A stretch of 64,000 nt of DNA. Origin: Pluralibacter gergoviae ATCC 33028 = NBRC 105706 (GTDB lineage Bacteria; Pseudomonadota; Gammaproteobacteria; Enterobacterales; Enterobacteriaceae). The stretch is taken from contig NZ_BCZS01000006.1 in assembly GCF_001598855.1 (NCBI RefSeq), forward strand, positions 164,892 to 228,891, read 5' to 3'. The position numbers were made by a program, and so were the translations under genes. Of the stretch, positions 30,610 to 39,153 are shown in pieces. Below the pieces are notes generated by a model that was given only the letters and a program-made list of their open reading frames with translations, was not told the origin of the DNA and did no database searches. Numbering within the stretch: the stretch's first letter is position 1; every line of letters begins with the position of its first letter.

Positions 30610-32166
30610 GTGGACATCTCTTATTCTCGCGCCCTGTGGCGCAACTTTCTCGGCCAGTCGCCAGACTGGTACAAACTCACGCTTATCTTCTTCTTACTGA
30701 TAAACCCGCTGCTGTTTATCGTTAGCCCCTTTGCGGCCGGCTGGCTGCTGGTGGCAGAATTTATCTTTACGCTGGCCATGGCGCTTAAGTGTTATCCGCT
30801 GCTGCCGGGCGGTCTGCTGGCTGTTGAAGCGGTGATGATTGGCATGACCAGCCCGGAACACGTCCGCGAGGAGATTGCCAACAATCTTGAAGTTTTGCTG
30901 CTGCTGATGTTTATGGTCGCCGGGATCTACTTTATGAAACAGCTGCTGCTGTTTATCTTCACCCGGCTGCTGCTGAGCATTCGCAGCAAAATGCTGCTCT
31001 CACTGGCTTTTTGCTTTGCCGCGGCTTTTCTGTCGGCGTTTCTTGATGCCCTGACGGTTGTGGCGGTGATCATCAGCGTTGCGGTGGGTTTTTACGGCAT
31101 CTACCATCGCTTCGCCTCGTCCCGGCCTGAAGACAGCGATCTGCAGGACGATAGCCACCTCGACGCCTACAACCACGAAGTGCTGGAGAAGTTTCGCGCC
31201 TTTTTGTGCAGCCTGATGATGCACGCCGGCGTCGGCACAGCCCTCGGCGGGGTAATGACGATGGTGGGCGAGCCGCAGAACCTGATCATTGCGAAAGCCG
31301 CCGGCTGGCACTTCAGCGAATTTTTCCTGCGCATGCTGCCGGTGACATTACCGGTATTTATTTGCGGCCTGCTGACCTGCATGCTGGTTGAGAAATTTAA
31401 GCTGTTTGGCTACGGAGAAACGCTGCCTGACGCCGTTCGCGCGGTACTGCAGGAGTATGACACCCGCAGCCGTCAGAAGCGCACGCGGCAGGAGACGCTG
31501 AAGCTTGTGGTACAGGCCATTATCGGCATCTGGCTGATTATCGCCCTTGCGCTGCACCTGGCGGAGGTCGGGCTAATTGGTCTGACGGTGATTATTTTTG
31601 CCACTGCGCTGACCGGCGTTACCGACGAGCACGCCATCGGTAAAGCCTTTACCGAGTCGCTGCCTTTTACTGCCCTGCTGACGGTTTTTTTTGCCGTGGT
31701 GGCGGTGATTATCGATCAGCAGCTGTTCGCGCCGATCGTGGACTTCGTGCTGCAGGCGTCGCCGCACGCCCAGCTGTCGCTGTTTTATCTCTTTAACGGT
31801 CTGCTTTCCTCTATATCGGATAACGTGTTTGTCGGCACGGTCTATATCAACGAGGCAAAATCCGCCCTTGAGAACGGCGCTATTTCGCTCCCGCAGTTTG
31901 AGATGCTGGCGGTAGCCATTAATACCGGCACGAATTTGCCGTCGGTAGCAACGCCCAACGGTCAGGCCGCGTTTCTGTTTCTGCTGACCTCGGCGCTGGC
32001 GCCGCTCATCCGCCTTTCCTACGGACGCATGGTGTGGATGGCGCTGCCCTATACCGTGGTACTGACGCTGGTCGGACTGCTGTGCGTGGAGTTTACGCTG
32101 ATGCCGTATACGGATTTATTAATGAGCAAGGGCTGGTTAACCGTGCCTGCGGGGATGAGCCATTAA
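30610..32166 (+). CDS. nhaB: NhaB, Na+/H+ antiporter
   Basis: 518 aa (E. coli 513), GTG start at 30610. Many membrane segments; conserved [45 protein letters not shown] segment near residue 215 and [15 protein letters not shown] near 398, which resemble the ion-binding repeats of the IT superfamily. Electrogenic export of 3 Na+ per 2 H+ style in E. coli. Divergent from fadR; dsbB follows. Confidence 0.97.
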   Translation: MDISYSRALWRNFLGQSPDWYKLTLIFFLLINPLLFIVSPFAAGWLLVAEFIFTLAMALKCYPLLPGGLLAVEAVMIGMTSPEHVREEIANNLEVLLLLMFMVAGIYFMKQLLLFIFTRLLLSIRSKMLLSLAFCFAAAFLSAFLDALTVVAVIISVAVGFYGIYHRFASSRPEDSDLQDDSHLDAYNHEVLEKFRAFLCSLMMHAGVGTALGGVMTMVGEPQNLIIAKAAGWHFSEFFLRMLPVTLPVFICGLLTCMLVEKFKLFGYGETLPDAVRAVLQEYDTRSRQKRTRQETLKLVVQAIIGIWLIIALALHLAEVGLIGLTVIIFATALTGVTDEHAIGKAFTESLPFTALLTVFFAVVAVIIDQQLFAPIVDFVLQASPHAQLSLFYLFNGLLSSISDNVFVGTVYINEAKSALENGAISLPQFEMLAVAINTGTNLPSVATPNGQAAFLFLLTSALAPLIRLSYGRMVWMALPYTVVLTLVGLLCVEFTLMPYTDLLMSKGWLTVPAGMSH

Positions 32167-32296
32167 ACAAAACAGGCGGTCAGACAGCATAACCGGACGA
32201 AATGTCCGGAAATAGAGACTGTCACCTTTTAGCGAGTGGCTAACAGCATGTTTTGGTTTACACTGCACTGATTTAGCCTCTTTCAGGGAAATAATT

Positions 32297-32827
32297 ATGT
32301 TGCGATATTTGAATCAATGCTCCCGCGGACGCGGAGCGTGGCTGCTGATGGCTTTGACCGCTTTTGCGCTGGAGATGGTCGCGCTCTGGTTCCAGCACGT
32401 CATGTTACTGAAGCCCTGCGTGCTCTGCATTTATGAGCGCAGTGCGCTGTTTGGCGTTATGGGGGCGGGCATTGTGGGAGCCATTGCCCCGAAGACGCCG
32501 CTGCGCTATGTCGCGATCGTCATCTGGATCTACAGCGCGCTGCGCGGCCTGCAGCTCTCCTGGGAACACACCATGATTCAGCTGCATCCCTCGCCGTTTA
32601 TGACCTGCGATTTCGCCGCCCGTTTCCCTGCCTGGCTACCGCTCGATAAGTGGCTACCGCAGGTGTTCGTGGCCTCCGGCGACTGCGCTGAGCGCCAGTG
32701 GTCGTTTCTGACCCTGGAAATGCCCCAGTGGCTGCTGGGCATTTTTGCGGCTTATCTGGTTGTTGCAATACTGGTACTGATTGCCCAGCCGCTGAAACCG
32801 AAAAAGCGCGATCTGTTCAGCCATTAA
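32297..32827 (+). CDS. dsbB: DsbB, quinone-linked disulfide bond oxidase
   Basis: 176 aa, the same length as E. coli DsbB. Four membrane segments; Cys41/Cys44 (PCVLC) and Cys104/Cys130 are all present, and Arg48 of the quinone site follows in CIYERS. It re-oxidises DsbA in the periplasm and passes electrons to ubiquinone or menaquinone. Downstream of nhaB with a 130-base gap. Confidence 0.97.
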   Translation: MLRYLNQCSRGRGAWLLMALTAFALEMVALWFQHVMLLKPCVLCIYERSALFGVMGAGIVGAIAPKTPLRYVAIVIWIYSALRGLQLSWEHTMIQLHPSPFMTCDFAARFPAWLPLDKWLPQVFVASGDCAERQWSFLTLEMPQWLLGIFAAYLVVAILVLIAQPLKPKKRDLFSH

Positions 32828-32944
32828 ATCCTTTCCCTCTGGTGCCCCGAAGGGAAAACCTCTGCCGCTCATGCACAAGAGCAGGAGGGCGATATCGCCT
32901 GACCTGCCGGTGAGCGGCGCTGCGACATCAGCCAGCATTTTTTT

Positions 32945-32969
32945 GATTTGTCAGCGCTGCTGACAAATC
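32945..32969. repeat. Perfect 11-bp inverted repeat upstream of the cold-shock promoter
   Basis: GATTTGTCAGC-GCT-GCTGACAAATC, 25 bases, exactly symmetric arms. It lies 118 bases past dsbB and 15 bases before the -35 of the csp promoter. It may be the dsbB terminator (short TTTG after it) or an operator. Confidence 0.6.
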
Positions 32970-32984
32970 TTTGTGCAATAAAGC

Positions 32985-33014
32985 TTGCGACTTAAACCCT
33001 ATCATGCGTTAATG
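32985..33014 (+). promoter_or_regulatory. Cold-shock gene promoter
   Basis: TTGCGA (32985-32990), 18 bases, TTAATG (33009-33014). The implied start at about 33021 coincides with CGGTTTGAC, the conserved first bases of cspA-type transcripts. Confidence 0.5.
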
Positions 33015-33020
33015 GCTTAT

Positions 33021-33174
33021 CGGTTTGACAATAAACGATATCCGAATCAGTTCTCTCAAGTTGCTCCATCATTAGTCTCTCCTTTGATGTCTCTTCTTCA
33101 GTTCTTTTTCCTCTCTGATATCTTTTTTTCAGACCCTAATGCCTGCGGGCGACATAAATAATAAGGAACGAAAG
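33021..33174 (+). promoter_or_regulatory. Long 5' leader with cold-box-like start (RNA thermosensor region)
   Basis: About 154 bases of untranslated leader, close to the 159-base leader of E. coli cspA. It begins with CGGTTTGACAATAAACG, a cold-box-like element, then a pyrimidine-rich middle (CTCTCCTTTG, TTTTTCCTCTC), and ends with the ribosome site AAGGA near 33162. Such leaders refold at low temperature to expose the start. Confidence 0.65.
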
Positions 33175-33387
33175 ATGACGACTAAAATGACCGGTCTGGT
33201 GAAATGGTTTAATGCAGATAAAGGTTTTGGTTTTATTACTCCGGAAGATGGCAGTAAAGATGTGTTCGTGCACTTCTCTGCGATTCAGAGTGATGACTTC
33301 CGCACGCTGCACGAAAACCAAAAAGTTGAATTTGCTGTTGAAAATGGTGCCAAAGGCCCTTCAGCAGTAAATGTAGTGGCGCTCTGA
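33175..33387 (+). CDS. CspA-family cold-shock protein (CspG/CspB type)
   Basis: 70 aa from the ATG at 33175, the usual length. Single cold-shock domain: RNP1 KGFGFITP at 16-23 and RNP2 VFVHF at 30-34; [20 protein letters not shown] at the start is typical of the cold-inducible CspA/B/G/I members. It binds single-stranded RNA and melts secondary structure. The long leader and the downstream YmcF-like gene both match the E. coli cspG-ymcF and cspB-ynfQ arrangement. Confidence 0.95.
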   Translation: MTTKMTGLVKWFNADKGFGFITPEDGSKDVFVHFSAIQSDDFRTLHENQKVEFAVENGAKGPSAVNVVAL

Positions 33388-33397
33388 GGACATCACT

Positions 33398-33586
33398 ATT
33401 ACTGACGCTATTCATTTTCGCTGCCCATGCTGCCACGGGTCTCAATACAGAGTATCGCATTTTGATGTCTCTGAAAAAAATCCGTTCGGTGCCAAATGTA
33501 TTTTTTGCAAATCGGCAATGGTAACTTTCGATAATATCTATTCTGCCGTGCAAGCAAATCATGGCATGAATGCTTATCGGCAATAA
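33398..33586 (+). CDS. ymcF: YmcF/YnfQ-like small zinc-ribbon protein with an AUU start
   Basis: No ATG, GTG or TTG fits, but an ATT at 33398-33400 lies 7 bases after TGAGGA (33385-33390), an ideal ribosome site that overlaps the csp stop codon. From there exactly 62 codons run to TAA. The product has CPCC at 9-12 and CIFC at 34-37, a CxxC pair like a small zinc ribbon, and the segment FDVSEKNPFGAKCIFCKS. E. coli has homologous cold-shock small proteins YmcF and YnfQ behind cspG and cspB, for which non-AUG initiation has been reported as I recall. Co-transcription with csp is implied by the 10-base gap. Confidence 0.85.
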   Translation: MTDAIHFRCPCCHGSQYRVSHFDVSEKNPFGAKCIFCKSAMVTFDNIYSAVQANHGMNAYRQ

Positions 33587-33628
33587 TTCCCGCGCGCTTA
33601 TGCCGGGGATGCAGCGAACTGTGCTATA

Positions 33629-33650
33629 AAACCGCCTTCGGGCGGTTTTT
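33629..33650 (+). terminator. Terminator of the csp-ymcF unit
   Basis: AAACCGCC-TTCG-GGCGGTTT, 8-bp stem with a UUCG-type loop and T-tract, 43 bases after the ymcF-like stop. Confidence 0.92.
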
Positions 33651-33814
33651 GTCGTTTAATTTCAGTCTATATGCCCAACTGCGCCGTAACGGCAATTCCC
33701 GCAGAGAATAAAAAATATGCCATTGCCTGTTTTCTCAATCAGTTAATCTTGTGACTTTTATTTTGAAATGTTAAATAACAGGTCAGACAAACTCTGCAAA
33801 GGAATGGTTCATTT

Positions 33815-34639
33815 ATGTGGTTTATTCTGGCGTTATCATTAGTCCTGCTGCCGTTTAATCGCCGCATCGCCGGCTTCCCGGCCGTTTTAGCGATCGTACT
33901 AGCCGCCGCGCAGGGCGTGCTTGACTGGCGGGCGCTGGCCAGCATTGGCCTGATCATATTGCTCGCCGTCGCGTGGCATAAATCGAAGGCAAAACCCGTG
34001 CTGCAGGCAGGCTTGGAGCTTCTGCTCTTTATCGCCGCGCTGGCGCTGATGGTTCACCAACTGCCCGGATTTCACAATCTGAAGGTGCTGGATGGCGTTC
34101 GGGCGGGGCCGCTGAGCGCGCCTTTCACGATGTACTACAACATCGATAAAGCGCTGGTGCCTTTTGTCGCCTTCATGGTCATCAGTACGCTGTTTACCGA
34201 TGGCAAAAAGCACCCGGTAGCGGCCTGGCGTTGGGGGGTTTTAGCGCTGTGCATACCGGCACTGCTGATGCTCGCCGCGCTGGTCGGCGGTCTGCAGAGG
34301 GAGTTTCACTTCCCCGCGTGGCTGCCGCAGTTTCTTTTCGCCAACGTGCTGTTTGTTGCGTTCGCCGAAGAGGCGCTGTTTCGCGGTTGGATCCAGCAGC
34401 GGTTGACCCGGTGGCTATCCGCGGCGCCGGCGATGTTAATCGCCTCGCTGCTATTTGGTCTGGCGCACTTCAGCGGCGGCCCGCTGCTGATGTTTTTTGC
34501 CACGCTTGCCGGGCTGGTTTATGGCCTGGCGTGGATGTGGAGCCGCAGGCTTTGGGTTGCCGTACTCTTTCACGCGGGCTTTAATCTTTGCCATCTGCTG
34601 TTCTTCACCTACCCGCTGCTGCGCCCGTTACACGCGTAG
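33815..34639 (+). CDS. CPBP-family intramembrane protease (CAAX-protease-like)
   Basis: 274 aa, about eight membrane helices. The CPBP (Abi/Rce1) motifs are present: Glu185-Glu186 and Arg190 in FAEEALFRG, FGLAHF with His218, and FHAGFN with His253 and Asn257. Family members are glutamate proteases in the membrane; bacterial substrates are mostly unknown. AAAGGAATGG before the ATG gives the ribosome site. It stands alone between the csp unit and the GGDEF gene. It has no E. coli K-12 counterpart at this position. Confidence 0.9.
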   Translation: MWFILALSLVLLPFNRRIAGFPAVLAIVLAAAQGVLDWRALASIGLIILLAVAWHKSKAKPVLQAGLELLLFIAALALMVHQLPGFHNLKVLDGVRAGPLSAPFTMYYNIDKALVPFVAFMVISTLFTDGKKHPVAAWRWGVLALCIPALLMLAALVGGLQREFHFPAWLPQFLFANVLFVAFAEEALFRGWIQQRLTRWLSAAPAMLIASLLFGLAHFSGGPLLMFFATLAGLVYGLAWMWSRRLWVAVLFHAGFNLCHLLFFTYPLLRPLHA

Positions 34640-34735
34640 CGGTGATGTACTCTTTTGTTGACCGCGTCCGTGGCGAAACGGGGCCGTATCCGCTAGATTG
34701 TAATTGAATATACTGACAATTTTAGTGGTGTCGCA

Positions 34736-36277
34736 GTGAAAAACGTTCAGGACGGGGTAAGAAAGCGGCAGGCGCTGTTGTTTTCCGCCGCCATTACGCT
34801 GATTTGCCTGACCCTGTGGGTGTTTTTCCTCCACCAGAACCGGCTGAGCCAAGTCAGTAATGGCATGAGCGAAATGATCACCCGGATGATCATTGTCTTC
34901 AATGACAATGAACTGATTGCCGATGCCACGGGCGTTCGCTTCCAGCAGCTTCGCAACGCTAACCGCTGCGGTGAGATGAGCGACTTCAGACGCCTTGATA
35001 ACGGGAGCTGGGCGATCAATGGCGATAAGACAAGGCTGAACCCGGCGCTTGGCACGCTGATTTCCCGCGCTGCCAGCCAGGATGGCCGCTGCATGTATGC
35101 GGCCGCGGAATTCATTCGCCACAAAATAAACGAGCTTAACCCCGGTGAATTTAACGTTCATCGCTACATCATCGCCCGCGACGCCGAATGGCTGTACTGG
35201 TTCGCGCCCGAAGATTCAACGCTATTCAGCTTCAGCGACTCGTCCATGGCGAAAGATCCTGCCGCTTTTTTTACACCACCGGTCTCTTTTTATGACCGCG
35301 TACTGCAAAAAAATGTCAGGATCAAAGCCAGCAGCGCGACGGACTTTTACAGCGACAAAATCACCGGCGGCAGGGCATACAGTATCGTCAGCTACATCTA
35401 CGATCTTTCCGGGGAGGATGTCTCGTCGCATATCGTCGGCTATCTGCTTTACGATCATTCGCAAAAGGAGCTGGGGCGAGAGCTGACGAATGCTTTTGCC
35501 GGCGCGCTGCCTCCCGGACTGATGGTCTCTTTGTACAACCTATCGACCCGGGAATCAGTCTGCCTGACGGAGAGCTGCTCCTGGCTGCGTCCGCAGGTAA
35601 CGCGCCAGATCTCCAGCCGCTATGCGTTTCGCTACGCGCTGCCGCTCTACCTGCTGGCGATCCGCGATCCGGCGGCGTCGGTGGCTATTGTCCTGTCGCC
35701 GTTGCTGTTTCTGCTGATAGCCTTTTTTCTGCGCAAGCGCCTGAACCTGCACGATATTAAAACGTATACCGATCCGCTGACCGGCTGCTTTACGCGTAAA
35801 ATCATGGAGTTTATCCGTAACCGGCAGGACGAGTATTCGGTGGTGATTCTGATGGACTGTAATAAATTTAAGGCAATCAATGACACATGGGGTCACGGCG
35901 TTGGCGATCGGGCGCTGCAGATTATTGCCCGGCAGATGATGCTCAACGTGCGCTCGGAGAAGGATCTGGTGATCCGCACCGGCGGCGATGAGTTCGTCAT
36001 TCTGCTCAATCAGACGCCGCTGGCCGAGGCCAAAAGCATTGCCGGCAGAGTCGCCGAGCGGATCGTCGACAGCGATTTTACCGCCGGTGGCGCGAAAATC
36101 CCGCTCTCGGTATCATGGGGCGTATCGCTATTTCAGGGCGATCTGGATGAAACCATCCAGCTGGCGGATGCGGATATGTACCGGATGAAGCATGAACTTC
36201 ACGAAGGCGACGAAGCCCGCCGAGCGGCATCCGCGAAAAAAAGCCCCGCCGGGGGAGACGGGGCAAAAACTCATTGA
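34736..36277 (+). CDS. Membrane diguanylate cyclase (GGDEF)
   Basis: 513 aa, GTG start at 34736 (ribosome site weak). Transmembrane segment at about 12-33, a periplasmic domain to about 312 (with Trp/Tyr-rich AEWLYWFAPEDS near 150), second membrane segment at 313-333, then a GGDEF domain from about 345 with GGDEF intact at 416-420 and NDTWGHGVGD before it. The inhibitory RxxD site is not kept (SEKD at the expected place), so product inhibition may be absent. It makes c-di-GMP in response to an unknown periplasmic signal. Not a clear orthologue of E. coli DgcJ, DgcP or CdgI. Confidence 0.92.
   Translation: MKNVQDGVRKRQALLFSAAITLICLTLWVFFLHQNRLSQVSNGMSEMITRMIIVFNDNELIADATGVRFQQLRNANRCGEMSDFRRLDNGSWAINGDKTRLNPALGTLISRAASQDGRCMYAAAEFIRHKINELNPGEFNVHRYIIARDAEWLYWFAPEDSTLFSFSDSSMAKDPAAFFTPPVSFYDRVLQKNVRIKASSATDFYSDKITGGRAYSIVSYIYDLSGEDVSSHIVGYLLYDHSQKELGRELTNAFAGALPPGLMVSLYNLSTRESVCLTESCSWLRPQVTRQISSRYAFRYALPLYLLAIRDPAASVAIVLSPLLFLLIAFFLRKRLNLHDIKTYTDPLTGCFTRKIMEFIRNRQDEYSVVILMDCNKFKAINDTWGHGVGDRALQIIARQMMLNVRSEKDLVIRTGGDEFVILLNQTPLAEAKSIAGRVAERIVDSDFTAGGAKIPLSVSWGVSLFQGDLDETIQLADADMYRMKHELHEGDEARRAASAKKSPAGGDGAKTH
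36243..36264. terminator. Hairpin at the end of the GGDEF gene
   Basis: GCCCCG and CGGGGC (36243-36248, 36259-36264) flanked by A-runs and overlapping the last codons of the gene; an A/T-flanked GC stem, possibly weakly terminating in both directions. Confidence 0.4.
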
Positions 36278-36369
36278 TTATGGAATGATCTGTTCCCGGG
36301 TCAGTGCGGGAACGGAGCTAATTTACGCAATAAAAGTGCAGCTAAAATGGAGAAATCGTGAAGGTGACT

Positions 36370-36636
36370 ATGAAATTGAATAAGATCGCGACAGTGCGTC
36401 GTGCCGGCTATTTAGCGCTTTCGCTGCTGCCGCTTGCGGGATGCGCTCAGCACAACGATGCGCCGCCGCCGCCAACAGTGGGCATGGCGAATCCTGCATC
36501 CGTCTATTGTCAGCAGAAGGGCGGCACGCTGGTGCCGGTAGAGACGCCGCAGGGCGTGAGCAGCAACTGCCGGCTGCCCGGCGGCGAGACGATAGATGAG
36601 TGGGAGCTCTACCGTCGCGACCACAAGCAGCCCTGA
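36370..36636 (+). CDS. yoaF: YoaF, DUF333 lipoprotein
   Basis: 88 aa from the ATG at 36370 (AAGGTG ribosome site; a GTG 12 bases upstream is less well placed). Signal peptide with lipobox LAGC, lipid-modified Cys25. The rest, NPASVYCQQKGGTLVPVETP and NCRLPGGETIDEWELYRRDH, is the DUF333 domain and closely matches E. coli YoaF (84 aa). Predicted outer membrane lipoprotein of unknown function. Convergent with yeaO. Confidence 0.93.
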   Translation: MKLNKIATVRRAGYLALSLLPLAGCAQHNDAPPPPTVGMANPASVYCQQKGGTLVPVETPQGVSSNCRLPGGETIDEWELYRRDHKQP

Positions 36637-36640
36637 GGTA

Positions 36641-36991
36641 TCATGCCTTCAGGCCGCGGAGCCACCTGGCCAGAACCTGCGCGTGATTCTGGCTGTCCGC
36701 TTTGGCGGCATACAGCAGCGTCACCGTTCCCCGCTGCGCCAGCCCGGCAATACGCAGGCCTTCGTCAGCCTGTTGCTCAAGCTCTGCGAGATAGCGCTGG
36801 CGAAAGCTGCTGAAATCAATCACCTCACTGTGAAGCGCTTTACGCAGGTCGCCTGAAGGGGCCAGCGCTTTACACCACTCGTCCAACTGCAGCGCCTCTT
36901 TTTTAATGCCCCGCGGCCACAGCCTGTCAATCAGAACACGATATCCGTCTGTTACGTCCGCCGCATCGTATACCCGCTTAAGCTGAATCAT
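36641..36991 (-). CDS. yeaO: YeaO, DUF488 family protein
   Basis: 116 aa (E. coli 115) from the ATG at 36989-36991; upstream frame extension is not conserved. DUF488 features: YDAADVTDGYRVLIDRLWPRG with the conserved Arg-Leu-Trp-Pro-Arg-Gly, and LLYAAKADSQNHAQVLARWL. Cytoplasmic, function unknown. Five bases separate its stop from that of yoaF on the other strand. Confidence 0.93.
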   Translation of the reverse strand: MIQLKRVYDAADVTDGYRVLIDRLWPRGIKKEALQLDEWCKALAPSGDLRKALHSEVIDFSSFRQRYLAELEQQADEGLRIAGLAQRGTVTLLYAAKADSQNHAQVLARWLRGLKA

Positions 36992-37135
36992 GCCGCTGCT
37001 CCTGCTCTCTCGTTCCCGAAGGCGGCAGCGTAAATGCCGCCGCCTCAGCATCTAAAAATATTGTCATTATATCGCAATCCCGGTAATCTGAGGTTCCTTA
37101 TGTAGCCCCCAACCGCAACGCATAAGGACCTCTCT

Positions 37136-37843
37136 ATGGAACACACCAGCGCTATCCAACCGCTTCGCATCGCCCTTGTCGGCGACGTTAATCCTGACGT
37201 CATTGCCCATAAGGCCATTCCGCTTGCCATCGACGATGCCGCTGCCGTACTGGCGCTGACGGTGGAGTATGAATGGCTGGCCACCCGCGATATCCAAAGC
37301 GCGGATGCGCTAAGCGGTTTTGACGCCGTCTGGGTCGTTCCGGCCAGCCCTTATCAGAATGCAGACGGCGCGTTTATTGCGATTCGCCACGCCCGCGAAA
37401 ACGGTCTCCCTTTTCTCGGGACCTGCGGCGGATTTCAGCACGCTATCATCGAATATGCGCGCAATGTGCTGGGCTGGGAAGATGCGGCCCACGCGGAGAC
37501 CGACAGCGAAGGCCGCATGGTGATTGCGCCGCTGGCCTGCTCGCTGGTGGAGAAGTCTGATGTTATCGAACTGCGGCCCAATACGCTGATCGCTAAAGCC
37601 TACGGCAGGGAGAGCATCGAAGAGGGATATCACTGCAATTACGGCATCGCACCAGAGTTTGCCGCGGGCCTGGAGGCCGGGCCGCTGCGGGTAAGCGGCT
37701 GGGATGAAGAAGGCGAGATCCGCGCCGTTGAGCTGACGACACATCCTTTCTTCGTCGCCACGCTGTTTCAGCACGAGCGCAACGCGCTGGCGGGGCGCCC
37801 GGCGCCGCTGGTCCACGCCTTCCTGCGCGCAGCGGCAAATTAA
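37136..37843 (+). CDS. Class I glutaminase-fold protein, CTP synthase C-terminal domain-related
   Basis: 235 aa. RIALVGDVNPDVIAHKAIP at the N-terminus and GTCGGFQHAIIEYARNVLG with the nucleophile-elbow Cys97 match the CTP-synthase-like glutaminase family; no synthetase domain is attached. At the C-terminus the usual HPE triad region reads THPFFVATLFQHE, so the catalytic His-Glu arrangement is altered. Function unknown; some relatives carry selenocysteine at the nucleophile. Ribosome site AAGGACC before the ATG. Upstream promoter region is only about 85 bases from the yeaO start region on the other strand. Confidence 0.85.
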   Translation: MEHTSAIQPLRIALVGDVNPDVIAHKAIPLAIDDAAAVLALTVEYEWLATRDIQSADALSGFDAVWVVPASPYQNADGAFIAIRHARENGLPFLGTCGGFQHAIIEYARNVLGWEDAAHAETDSEGRMVIAPLACSLVEKSDVIELRPNTLIAKAYGRESIEEGYHCNYGIAPEFAAGLEAGPLRVSGWDEEGEIRAVELTTHPFFVATLFQHERNALAGRPAPLVHAFLRAAAN

Positions 37844-37871
37844 CAACTCGCCCGGCGTCGGCCGGGCTATA

Positions 37872-39053
37872 TCACTGCACTTCGCGGTTACGCCCGGCCA
37901 GGCCGCCAAACAGCGCCATAATCAGCGATATCACCGCCACTGCCAGTAGCGGAATGTTCCAGCTGCCGGTGGCGTCGTGGATTTTACCCATCACCGGCGG
38001 GCCGCAGGCGGCCAGCAGATAGCCTACGGTCTGCGCCATGCCGGAAAGCGCCGCCGCCTGGTGCGCCGATCCCGCCCGCAGGCCGATAAAGATCAGGCCG
38101 AGGATCATGGTGGCCCCGGAGCCGAAGCCAAAAATCAGCGTCCACGCGACCGAATACTGCGGCAGCAGCCAGTAGCCCACCGCGCTGACGGCGCACATCA
38201 GCGCGACGCTAATGGCTATCCCTCTTTGATCGCGCAGCTTGTGCAGCACCAGCGGGATCAGCAGCCCCGGCGCAGCGGTCGCAAGCTGCAGCAGACCGTG
38301 CAGCGATCCCGCCTGGGCCTCGCTGTAGCCGCCGCTTATCAGAATGGCCGGCAGCCAGCCGATAACCACGTAGTAGACCAGCGAATTGATGCCGAGAAAC
38401 AGCGTGACCTGCCACGCCAGCGGCGAACGCCAGATCCCCCTGTTACTGAGGTTGCCGGGACCGGTGATGGTGCCGGGCGCGCGGTTGCGCAGCTGCGGCA
38501 GCCAGATAAGCAGCGCAAGCAATGGAAAGACCATCAGCGCCAGCAGCGCGCCGCGCCAGCCGAGGCCGACCTGGGCCAGCGGCACCACCAGCGCCGAACC
38601 CAGCGCCGCCGCGCCGCCCATGGTCAGCGAGTAGGCGCCGGTCAGGCGGGCAACGTGTCCGGCAAAATCGCGCTTAATCAGCCCCGGCAGCAGCACGTTA
38701 CCCAGCGCTATTCCGCAGCCGATAATGGCAGTTCCGGTGAACAGCAGCCAGGGGGCGGGCAGGGAGCGTATGGCAATACCGCCGCAGATCAGCAGCATGG
38801 CTGTGCCCAGGCTGCGCTCCATACCGATGCGGCGGGCGATGCCCGCGGCCAGCGGTGAAATCAGCCCGAAGGCCAGCAGCGGCAGGGTGGTGAGCAGCCC
38901 GGTCTGCGCGGTAGTCAGGCCATATTCGGCGCGAATGTTGTCCAGCAGCGGCGCCGCGCCGGTAAAGGTGACGCGCAGCGTCGTGGCGATGAGCAGGATG
39001 CCGATAACCAGCAGCAGATTCTGTTTACGGGCGATAGTGAACGCAGTACTCAT
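37872..39053 (-). CDS. nimT: NimT (YeaN), MFS 2-nitroimidazole exporter
   Basis: 393 aa, the same length as E. coli NimT. Twelve hydrophobic segments; CynX/NimT-type start LRVTFTGAAPLLDNIRAEYG and LAAGIARRIGMERSLG loop. In E. coli it exports 2-nitroimidazole under control of NimR. Divergent from nimR with about 100 bases between. Confidence 0.95.
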   Translation of the reverse strand: MSTAFTIARKQNLLLVIGILLIATTLRVTFTGAAPLLDNIRAEYGLTTAQTGLLTTLPLLAFGLISPLAAGIARRIGMERSLGTAMLLICGGIAIRSLPAPWLLFTGTAIIGCGIALGNVLLPGLIKRDFAGHVARLTGAYSLTMGGAAALGSALVVPLAQVGLGWRGALLALMVFPLLALLIWLPQLRNRAPGTITGPGNLSNRGIWRSPLAWQVTLFLGINSLVYYVVIGWLPAILISGGYSEAQAGSLHGLLQLATAAPGLLIPLVLHKLRDQRGIAISVALMCAVSAVGYWLLPQYSVAWTLIFGFGSGATMILGLIFIGLRAGSAHQAAALSGMAQTVGYLLAACGPPVMGKIHDATGSWNIPLLAVAVISLIMALFGGLAGRNREVQ

Positions 39054-39153
39054 GTTTTTCTCGATTTATTGCAGGTGGGCACAGCTTAGCGGTTTTGCGC
39101 ACTGCATCAATCAAGCTAGAATGACAAATAATCGCTAAAACCGGACAAAATGG

